From an uncultured beta proteobacterium (GTDB taxonomy: Bacteria; Pseudomonadota; Gammaproteobacteria; Burkholderiales; Burkholderiaceae_B), in the NCBI GenBank assembly GCA_903821335.1, contig CAIJKV010000049.1, forward strand, positions 1 through 34,806: a DNA stretch of 34,806 bases, read 5' to 3'. Below, in pieces: positions 8,609 to 14,744 of the stretch (its first letter is position 1; each line of letters starts with the position of its first letter). Position numbers and translations under genes: made by a program. The notes beneath the pieces are model-generated. The model was not told the origin of the DNA. It saw only the letters and a program-made list of their open reading frames with translations, and searched no databases.

Positions 8609-9388
8609 ATGGATTTAGGCATCAAAGGTCGGCGCGCCATCGTGTGTGCGTCCAGCAAAGGATTGGGGCTGGCCTGTGCCCAGCAACTTGCACGCGAAGG
8701 CGTCGAGGTCGTGATGATCGCCCGCGGACAACAGGTGCTTGAGGCCGCGGCCAGCGCTATTCGCGCCGAAACCGGCACCCACGTCACGACGGTTGTCGCC
8801 GATGTGACCACCCCGGAAGGACGCGCGGCAGTGCTCGCGGTTTGTCCGGACCCTGACATCCTGGTCACCAACGCGGGTGGCCCCAAGCCCGGCAATTTTC
8901 GTGAATGGACGCGCGACGACTGGATCGCTGCGGTGGACGCCAACATGCTGACCCCGATTGAGTTGATCCGTGCCACGGTAGACAAGATGATCGAACGGCG
9001 CTTTGGTCGCATCGTCAACATCACCTCGGCGGCGGTGAAAATGCCGATCGAAATCCTTGGTCTGTCAAATGGGGCGCGTGCGGGTCTGACGGGTTTTGTG
9101 GCGGGTCTGTCGCGCCAGACGGTGGCGCATAACGTCACCATCAATAATTTGTTGCCGGGCCCTTTCGCCACCGATCGGCTGCTGCAGACGGCAGAACGTC
9201 TGGCGCACGACAGTGGCAAGACGATTGAGGCTGTCATGACCGCGAGGAAAGCGGCCGTCCCAGCCGGGCGGTTTGGCGAACCAGCGGAATTTGGTCAGGC
9301 TTGCGCATTTTTATGCAGCGCCGGGGCGGGCTTCATGACTGGCCAGAACCTGGTGCTGGACGGCGGTATCTACCCTGGCACGCTTTAA
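8609..9388 (+). CDS. SDR-family oxidoreductase, non-canonical active site, copy 2
   Basis: Short-chain dehydrogenase-like protein of 259 residues, last gene of the operon, preceded by GGAGA about ten bases before the ATG. The nucleotide-binding motif is CASSKGLG (13-20), lacking the first glycine of TGxxxGxG; NAG and the IVNITS strand with S140 are present. At the catalytic position the sequence is SNGAR (153-157), so Tyr is replaced by Ser and Lys by Arg. I recall a divergent group of SDRs annotated as 3-oxoacyl-ACP-reductase-like that has this LSNGARAGL pattern; its reactions are poorly known. The C-terminus (GQNLVLDGGIYPG) is normal for the fold. Role in the pathway is inferred only from position. 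Confidence 0.87.
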   Translation: MDLGIKGRRAIVCASSKGLGLACAQQLAREGVEVVMIARGQQVLEAAASAIRAETGTHVTTVVADVTTPEGRAAVLAVCPDPDILVTNAGGPKPGNFREWTRDDWIAAVDANMLTPIELIRATVDKMIERRFGRIVNITSAAVKMPIEILGLSNGARAGLTGFVAGLSRQTVAHNVTINNLLPGPFATDRLLQTAERLAHDSGKTIEAVMTARKAAVPAGRFGEPAEFGQACAFLCSAGAGFMTGQNLVLDGGIYPGTL

Positions 9389-9418
9389 AGCTGACGCCCC
9401 GGTTGGCCCGACCAGGGT

Positions 9419-10231
9419 TTACTGCGTCGCTGGGGTCGCTGAGCCCAGGGAAAAAGAATCCATCGCCAGCATGTTGTACACCACCTCACGGCTCAGGTAG
9501 GTGGGCGTGGCGTGCGTGCCGGCTGCACCCAGCGCAAAAAACAGCGGCAAAAAGTGATCGTCTGACGGATGGGCGCGTTTGGCTGAGGGTGCCCGGGTGG
9601 CGTAATCGAGCAGCGCAGCGACATCGTGCCTGACCAGAGCGGACTCAATCCAACGACTAAAGGCATCGACGTAGGGATCGGGCCTGGCATTGCCACCGAA
9701 GAATTCCGACAGGTTGTGCGTCATGCTGCCTGATCCGATGACCAGGATGCCCTGCTCACGCAAGGGTTGCACAGCTTGCCCAAGTTGCAGCACTTGTTCT
9801 GGCGTCCAGCCCGCCGGTAGCGACACTTGCACAACCGGGATATCGGCCTTGGGCAACAGATGCATGAGTGGCACCCAGGCACCATGGTCAAGGGGGCGCT
9901 CGGCGTCTGACGCCGGATTGAAGCCCGCCTGTTTTAGCAGTGCCAGCACGTTGTCTGACAAGGCAGTATCGCCCAGTGCCGGATACTGCAGGGCGTAGAG
10001 TTCGGCCGGAAACCCGCCAAAGTCGTGGAAGGTTTCAGGTTTGGGATTGCGCATCACCGTCACGCCGCGGGTCATCCAGTGGGGCGACATGATGACGACA
10101 CCCTTGATGGCGGACTCATGCCGCAGTTGCTCGCCATATGCGGACAACGCCGGCCCGGTGGTGCCGGGATGGATGGCGAACAAGGGCGCGCCGTGGGAAA
10201 TAAACAAGGCGGGCAAGCCAGGATTTTGCAT
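9419..10231 (-). CDS. 4,5-DOPA-extradiol-dioxygenase-like (class III ring-cleavage/LigB-type) enzyme
   Basis: Non-haem metal enzyme of the DODA/YgiD branch of class III extradiol dioxygenases, 270 residues (usual 255-275). Metal-site histidines characteristic of the family are visible: H13 in SHGAP, H51 in SPHW, H172 in SMTHNL and H226 in DDHFLPL, and the typical DHGAWVPL segment is at 115-122. Family members cleave catecholic rings such as L-DOPA; the E. coli homologue YgiD has this activity in vitro, but the natural substrate of bacterial members is mostly unknown. It lies 61 bases downstream of the AhpD-like gene on the same strand, probably co-transcribed. It ends 30 bases from the convergent SDR gene. 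Confidence 0.88.
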   Translation of the reverse strand: MQNPGLPALFISHGAPLFAIHPGTTGPALSAYGEQLRHESAIKGVVIMSPHWMTRGVTVMRNPKPETFHDFGGFPAELYALQYPALGDTALSDNVLALLKQAGFNPASDAERPLDHGAWVPLMHLLPKADIPVVQVSLPAGWTPEQVLQLGQAVQPLREQGILVIGSGSMTHNLSEFFGGNARPDPYVDAFSRWIESALVRHDVAALLDYATRAPSAKRAHPSDDHFLPLFFALGAAGTHATPTYLSREVVYNMLAMDSFSLGSATPATQ

Positions 10232-10292
10232 GAGGAGTCCAAGCGTTCAGGCGCACAGCGCCGTGAGGGAAGGTAGATGAATTGAGTCTACT

Positions 10293-10646
10293 TCAGACCG
10301 CCAACTCGCCGCCAAATTCCTCATAGGCGGCCAGCGCCTCGGCGGCGGTCATCAGGGAGGGGCCACCGCCCATGTAGATCGCGACCTGCAGCATTTCCTG
10401 GAACTCAGCGCGCGTGACGCCGAGCTTGACGCAAGCCTGGGCATGAAAGGCCAGACACCCTTGGCAGCGGGCCGCGACACCGATGGCCATGGCCATCAGT
10501 TCTTTGGCTTTCTTGCTCAACGCACCTTCGGTGTGGGTGGCGGCCGCCATCTGGTTGAAGGCCTGCATGGTGTCAGGAATTTCCTGCCTGAGGTTTTTCA
10601 GCTTGGCGCTGATCTGGCCGGCGAGTTCTTTGTATTGCGTGGTCAT
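10293..10646 (-). CDS. AhpD-like / carboxymuconolactone decarboxylase family protein
   Basis: Small all-helical protein of 117 residues. The exact AhpD-type pattern Glu-x11-Cys-x2-Cys-x3-His is present (E49, C61, C64, H68), which indicates a thiol peroxidase/alkylhydroperoxidase fold with a redox-active Cys pair rather than a true carboxymuconolactone decarboxylase. The start at 10646 is preferred over 10655 and 10685 because AGGGA lies a suitable distance upstream and the protein then begins at the first conserved helix. It is the first gene of a two-gene unit with the ring-cleavage dioxygenase, so a role in protecting or supplying that enzyme is plausible (inference). A strong inverted repeat lies 47-78 bases upstream. 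Confidence 0.88.
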   Translation of the reverse strand: MTTQYKELAGQISAKLKNLRQEIPDTMQAFNQMAAATHTEGALSKKAKELMAMAIGVAARCQGCLAFHAQACVKLGVTRAEFQEMLQVAIYMGGGPSLMTAAEALAAYEEFGGELAV

Positions 10647-10692
10647 GGCGGGCATCCCTGTGTGAAGTTGACGGACAACATTCACCGTCTAT

Positions 10693-10724
10693 CCATACAT
10701 TATACGTAAATATATAATGTATGG
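10693..10724. promoter_or_regulatory. Perfect 12-bp-arm inverted repeat, probable operator with divergent -10 elements
   Basis: Arms CCATACATTATA (10693-10704) and TATAATGTATGG (10713-10724) are exact inverted complements separated by 8 bases. The arm centres are 20 bases apart, about two helical turns, as expected for a dimeric regulator. Each arm contains TATAAT reading outward, so the site may overlap -10 elements for both the AhpD/dioxygenase unit (minus) and the dehydratase gene (plus). No good -35 was found at the right spacing for either. The AT-rich sequence stands out from the GC-rich surroundings. No regulator gene is adjacent, so the binding protein is unknown. It is not a terminator: no T-run follows and it lies between divergent genes. 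Confidence 0.6.
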
Positions 10725-10908
10725 GATAAAAATTTGTAAACCCTTGCGCAGACAACGCGCGTCTGGATCCACTGGTGCGGGTCGCCCGTTTGAGTCTGTC
10801 AGCTTGCCTCACCAATATCATTGCTCCTGCACCTTAAAAACGACTACGATTTACGTCGAAGCAGTCACCGCCACTCTCATTACAAATTATCAATGGATCC
10901 ACACCACA
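10725..10908 (+). other. Long untranslated leader of the IlvD/Edd-type dehydratase gene
   Basis: About 184 bases lie between the inverted repeat and the dehydratase ATG. If transcription starts just after the repeat, this is a long leader. It contains a small hairpin (CAGAC at the 10750s with GTCTG ten bases on). A weak internal promoter-like pair is also visible: TTGCTC at 10821-10826 and TACGAT at 10845-10850, spacer 18. I do not recognise any known riboswitch, and no convincing leader peptide is visible. The in-frame opening upstream of the ATG (from 10717) is not credible as coding because it lacks family similarity. Confidence 0.3.
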
Positions 10909-12675
10909 ATGTCCTCTTCAGATGACGCACGCAAAAGCCATGACACCAACCCTGCGGCCAACCAGGACGGGATGGCAAAGGGCCTGACCAACTACGGCGA
11001 CCGGGGTTTTTCACTCTTTCTACGTAAGGCGTTCATCAAGGGCGCGGGCTACACCGACAAGGCACTGGACCGTCCGGTGATCGGGATCACCAATACCGGC
11101 AGCGCCTACAACCCCTGCCATGGCAACGCCCCCCAATTGATTGAGGCGGTCAAGCGCGGCGTACTGATGGCTGGCGGACTGCCGATGGACTTCCCGACGA
11201 TGTCAATCCACGAAAGCTTTGCACAGCCGACCAGCATGTACCTGCGCAATCTGATGTCCATGGACACCGAAGAGTTGTTGCGCGGCCAGCCCATGGACGC
11301 CGTGGTGCTCATTGGCGGATGCGATAAGACCGTGCCTGCCCAGCTAATGGGTGCGGCGTCTGCGGGCCTGCCGGCCGTGCAGTTGATCACCGGCTCGATG
11401 TTGACGGGATCGCATCGCGGCGAGCGCGTGGGCGCCTGTACCGATTGTCGTCGTTACTGGGGAAAGTTTCGTGCCGAGGAAATCGACGCCGAAGAAGTTG
11501 CCGAGGTGAATAACCAGTTGGTCGCAAGCGTGGGGACTTGTTCCGTGATGGGCACGGCCAGCACCATGGCCTGTATTGCCGAAGCTCTTGGCATGACAGT
11601 CCCAGGTGGTGCCTCACCCCCGGCGGTGACGGCAGACCGGATTCGCGTGGCCGAGGAAAGTGGCACGCTGGCGGTCGAGATCGCCCGCAAGCGCCTGACC
11701 ATCGACAAGATCCTGACGGCCAAGGCTTTTGAAAATGCCATGCGTGTGTTGCTGGCGATTGGCGGCTCGACCAATGGCATCGTGCACCTGACGGCTATCG
11801 CCGGACGGCTCGGCTTTGAGATCGATCTCAAGGCGCTTGACCGCATGGGTCGTGACACACCTGTGTTGCTGGACCTCAAGCCGTCCGGCGACCACTACAT
11901 GGAAGATTTTCATCACGCAGGCGGCATGGCCACGCTACTGCGTGAACTTAAACCCCTGCTGCATCTCGATGCCCTGACGGTAACGGGTCGCACGCTGGGC
12001 GAAGAGATCGAGGCCGCCGGGCCGGGTTTCAAGCAGGACGTCGTGCGCAGCATGAGCAACCCGATCTACCCACAAGGCGGTATCGCGGTGTTACAGGGCA
12101 ACCTGGCACCTGGCGGCGCCATCATCAAGCAGTCCGCTGCCAATCCAAAGCTCATGGAGCACGAAGGTCGTGCTGTGGTGTTTGAAAACGCCGAAGATCT
12201 CGCGCTGCGCATCGACTCACCCCACCTGGATGTGAACCCTGAAGATATTCTGGTCCTGAAACACATCGGTCCCAAGGGCGCCGCCATGCCCGAAGCCGGT
12301 TACATGCCAATTCCGAAAAAACTGGCCATGGCAGGCGTCAAGGATATGGTCCGGATCTCTGACGGGCGCATGAGCGGCACCGCCTTTGGCACCATTGTGC
12401 TGCACGTCATGCCTGAATCAGCGATAGGTGGGCCGTTGGCCTATGTGCAAAATGGCGACCGCATTCGCCTGAGCGTGGCCAATCGCGAGATTACGCTGTT
12501 GGTGTCAGACCAAGAACTGGCACGTCGCATGGCCGCGGCTCCGGTCCAGGAACCCGTTGCAGAGCGTGGCTATAAAAAACTGTTCCTGCAAAGCGTGACG
12601 CAGGCCGATAAAGGGGTGGACTTCGATTTCCTGATGCCACCGCTGACCGCCGGGACCATCCCCAAGATCAAGTAG
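10909..12675 (+). CDS. IlvD/Edd-family dehydratase (sugar-acid or dihydroxy-acid dehydratase)
   Basis: Iron-sulfur, Mg-dependent dehydratase of 588 residues that removes water from a 2,3-dihydroxy acid to give a 2-keto acid. Cysteines C70, C138 and C211 have spacings of 68 and 73, which match my recollection of the [2Fe-2S] ligands of Rhizobium L-arabinonate dehydratase (59, 127, 200). K140 in GGCDKT fits the metal-binding carbamylated lysine. The catalytic serine region RMSGTAF is near the C-terminus. The GACTDCRRYW segment also resembles the aldonate branch more than biosynthetic IlvD. The ATG at 10909 lacks a clear ribosome site; ATG 10972 has AGGA four bases upstream and is an alternative. 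No sugar transporter or aldolase is adjacent, so the substrate is left open. Confidence 0.9.
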   Translation: MSSSDDARKSHDTNPAANQDGMAKGLTNYGDRGFSLFLRKAFIKGAGYTDKALDRPVIGITNTGSAYNPCHGNAPQLIEAVKRGVLMAGGLPMDFPTMSIHESFAQPTSMYLRNLMSMDTEELLRGQPMDAVVLIGGCDKTVPAQLMGAASAGLPAVQLITGSMLTGSHRGERVGACTDCRRYWGKFRAEEIDAEEVAEVNNQLVASVGTCSVMGTASTMACIAEALGMTVPGGASPPAVTADRIRVAEESGTLAVEIARKRLTIDKILTAKAFENAMRVLLAIGGSTNGIVHLTAIAGRLGFEIDLKALDRMGRDTPVLLDLKPSGDHYMEDFHHAGGMATLLRELKPLLHLDALTVTGRTLGEEIEAAGPGFKQDVVRSMSNPIYPQGGIAVLQGNLAPGGAIIKQSAANPKLMEHEGRAVVFENAEDLALRIDSPHLDVNPEDILVLKHIGPKGAAMPEAGYMPIPKKLAMAGVKDMVRISDGRMSGTAFGTIVLHVMPESAIGGPLAYVQNGDRIRLSVANREITLLVSDQELARRMAAAPVQEPVAERGYKKLFLQSVTQADKGVDFDFLMPPLTAGTIPKIK

Positions 12676-12681
12676 CCGGCC

Positions 12682-12716
12682 GCGCGTGTGGCCGAGCCTG
12701 TCTCGCCTACACGCGC
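12682..12716. terminator. GC-rich hairpin between convergent genes (candidate terminator)
   Basis: GCGCGTGT (12682-12689) pairs with ACACGCGC (12709-12716). The stem continues inward as GG/CC and CGAG/CTCG with single-base bulges at 12692 and 12708, around a 5-base loop: about 14 pairs in all. It begins seven bases after the dehydratase stop. There is no T-run, so it is a strong transcript-end hairpin or Rho-associated structure rather than a textbook intrinsic terminator. A competing longer-range pair exists, CGAGCCTG (12693-12700) with CAGGCTCG (12743-12750). Confidence 0.5.
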
Positions 12717-12775
12717 AAGTGTTGTTGCCCGTCGCAGCATCCCAGGCTCGATGACCTGCCCTCCTTGCGCGGCCG

Positions 12776-13564
12776 CTATGTCTTGCCAACCTGCTTGTCA
12801 GCTAGAAACGCGGTCATGAATTGTTGAGGCTCACCCGTTTCAAAGGCCTTGCCGAATTCTGTGACGCTGTCTTCGATAGCCGCGTCCAGAGACATCGTTT
12901 CCCACCGACGCAATAGTGATTTTTGCTGGCGCAGGACCGCGGGACCCAATTGGGCGAGGCTAAGCGCGATCTTCAGGATTTCAGCATCAAGATCGTCCAG
13001 TGGCACCACTGTATTCACGAGGCCCCATTCCAGCGCCTGTTTGGCGCAGATCAGTTCGCCACTCAACAGCATCCAGGCGGCCCGGCCCTGCCCGATCAGG
13101 CGTGGCATCAGCGTGGCGTGAATTACCGACGGGATTCCGACCTTGACCTCTGGCATGCCAAACTGTGCGCCTAAAGCGGCGATACGCATATCGCAGGCCA
13201 TCGCCAGTTCCAGGCCACCACCCAAGGCCCAGCCCGGAATACGCGCAATGACCGGTACAGGCATCCGACGCACGCTTTCACATAAATCACGCAAGCCCTT
13301 GATGAAGTGCTCGCCGGTCGCACGGGTTAACCTGGCCATTTCGTTGATGTCGGCACCTGCCACAAAGGCCTTGTCGCCCGTCCCGCGCAGAATCAGCACG
13401 CGGACATCCGGGCGCTGCGCCAGTTGGGTCAGGGCGCGTGTCAGGTCTTCAATCACGGGCGTACTCAGGATATTGAGCGACTTGGCCTCGTGGATAGACA
13501 GTGTGGCCACACCCGCGTCATTCAGGCTGGCAACTGCATGGGGCAGATTGATGATGCGAAGCAT
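12776..13564 (-). CDS. Enoyl-CoA hydratase/isomerase (crotonase) family protein
   Basis: Crotonase-fold enzyme of 262 residues acting on acyl-CoA thioesters. Oxyanion-hole segments AGADI (69-73) and ALGGGLEL (113-120) are present. Both acid/base glutamates of true hydratases are in place, E119 in GGGLEL and E139 in MPEV, with the canonical spacing of 20, so hydratase activity is more likely than a simple isomerase. The usual PGxGG after the second Glu is replaced by GIPSV, a common variant. The ATG at 13564 was chosen because GAGGAA lies upstream; eight more in-frame residues upstream are unlikely. It is divergent from the Bug binding protein gene and convergent with the dehydratase. Exact substrate unknown. 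Confidence 0.88.
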   Translation of the reverse strand: MLRIINLPHAVASLNDAGVATLSIHEAKSLNILSTPVIEDLTRALTQLAQRPDVRVLILRGTGDKAFVAGADINEMARLTRATGEHFIKGLRDLCESVRRMPVPVIARIPGWALGGGLELAMACDMRIAALGAQFGMPEVKVGIPSVIHATLMPRLIGQGRAAWMLLSGELICAKQALEWGLVNTVVPLDDLDAEILKIALSLAQLGPAVLRQQKSLLRRWETMSLDAAIEDSVTEFGKAFETGEPQQFMTAFLADKQVGKT

Positions 13565-13667
13565 TGTTTGATTCCTCAGTCGGCGCACAGCACAGTTGTC
13601 GTTTCCAGATGGAACCGGTTAGGATGACAGACTGGCTGGTACATATAAAAATAAGCAGGGGACATTG

Positions 13668-14672
13668 ATGGGAAATCTTAGGTTCATTCGGTCGTTGCGC
13701 GCAATGGTCATTGCAATCGGGTGTGGGGTGGCCGGGTGTTTGATCACCTTGCCTGGTCTCGCGGCCGCGCAAACCACTTACCCTGACCGCCCGATCAAAC
13801 TCATTGTGCCATTCGCGGCAGGGGGCCCGACCGACATCGTCGCGCGCATCATGGCGCACGGGATCGAAAAAGAGCTCGGGCAATCGATGATCGTTGAAAA
13901 CAAACCCGGTGGCGGCTCCAATATCGGCTCTGAGCTGGTGGCGCGCGCCAAGCCAGACGGTTATACCTTGCTGATTGGCACGATCGCCAACGCGACCAAC
14001 ATGTCGATATACAACGGCCTGCGTTACGACACAGAACGCGACTTGGTGCCGATCACGCACTTCATGTCCTCGCCTAGCGTGCTGGTGGTCAACCCGACGC
14101 TACCGATCACCAACATGAAGGAACTGATTGCCTACGCGCGCGCCAATCCGGGACAGCTGAGTTATGCCTCATCAGGTGCGGGCGGCTCGCCCCACCTGGC
14201 CGGTGAAATGCTGAAGTTGCGCACGGGCATCGATATCCTGCATGTGCCCTACAAAGGGGCGGCTCCCGCGCTGAACGACGTTCTGGGTGGCAGTGTGTCG
14301 ATGGGGTTCATGACGGCAGCCGGAGCACTGCCAAACATTGTCAGTGGCAAGTTACGTCCGATCGCGGTGGCTGGACTGCAGCGGTTGCCACAACTGCCAG
14401 ATGTCCCCACCATGGCCGAAGCGGGCGTGCCTGATTTTGAAGTGAGCTCCTGGAACGGTCTGTTCGCGCCCGCAGGCACACCACCCGAGGTGATTAAAAA
14501 ACTGTCTGATGCCTCGCTGAAGGTACTGGCGATGCCTGGGATACAAAAACAGTTTGAATCGATGGCTTCGGTCGCCGTGGGTGGGTCTCCAGAGGAATTT
14601 AAACAATACGTGCACGCTGAAATTGCCAAATGGGCCAAAGTCGCCAAGGCCGGCAACATCAAGCTCAACTGA
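13668..14672 (+). CDS. Bug/TctC-family periplasmic substrate-binding protein, copy 1
   Basis: Periplasmic solute receptor of the Bordetella uptake gene (tripartite tricarboxylate transporter TctC) family, 334 residues. A signal peptide spans about residues 1-34 with a probable cut after LAAA. The mature protein starts with the family pattern YPDRPIKLIVPFAAGGPTD, and PYKGAAPALNDVLGG, which contributes to carboxylate binding in known structures, follows. The ATG at 13668 follows AGGGGA; a TTG directly before it is an unlikely start. No TctA or TctB membrane genes are present, so this is an orphan receptor, as is common in Burkholderiales. A strong hairpin follows. Ligand unknown; family members bind small carboxylates, amino acids or nicotinate-type compounds. 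Confidence 0.92.
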   Translation: MGNLRFIRSLRAMVIAIGCGVAGCLITLPGLAAAQTTYPDRPIKLIVPFAAGGPTDIVARIMAHGIEKELGQSMIVENKPGGGSNIGSELVARAKPDGYTLLIGTIANATNMSIYNGLRYDTERDLVPITHFMSSPSVLVVNPTLPITNMKELIAYARANPGQLSYASSGAGGSPHLAGEMLKLRTGIDILHVPYKGAAPALNDVLGGSVSMGFMTAAGALPNIVSGKLRPIAVAGLQRLPQLPDVPTMAEAGVPDFEVSSWNGLFAPAGTPPEVIKKLSDASLKVLAMPGIQKQFESMASVAVGGSPEEFKQYVHAEIAKWAKVAKAGNIKLN

Positions 14673-14691
14673 TTTGCCGGGCAGGTGACGC

Positions 14692-14722
14692 AAAATAACC
14701 CGGACCATGTCTGGGTTATTTT
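14692..14722. terminator. Bidirectional intrinsic terminator
   Basis: AAAATAACCCGGAC (14692-14705) and GTCTGGGTTATTTT (14709-14722) form a 14-pair stem with one G-U pair and a 3-base CAT loop. The A-run on the left and T-run on the right give a U-tract on both strands. It lies 20 bases after the stop of the Bug gene (+) and 23 bases beyond the stop of the convergent acyl-CoA synthetase (-), so it can terminate both. Confidence 0.85.
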
Positions 14723-14744
14723 CAAGTACGCAATACCGTCAGTG

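Noticed and set aside
9389-9418. Possible terminator between the convergent SDR and dioxygenase genes
   Set aside because: Only short, interrupted complementarity (around GGTTGGCCCGACC) and no T-run; not enough to call.
10699-10718. Reading the TATAAT hexamers as confirmed promoters
   Set aside because: No convincing -35 lies at 16-18 bases on either strand; they are reported only as part of the inverted repeat.
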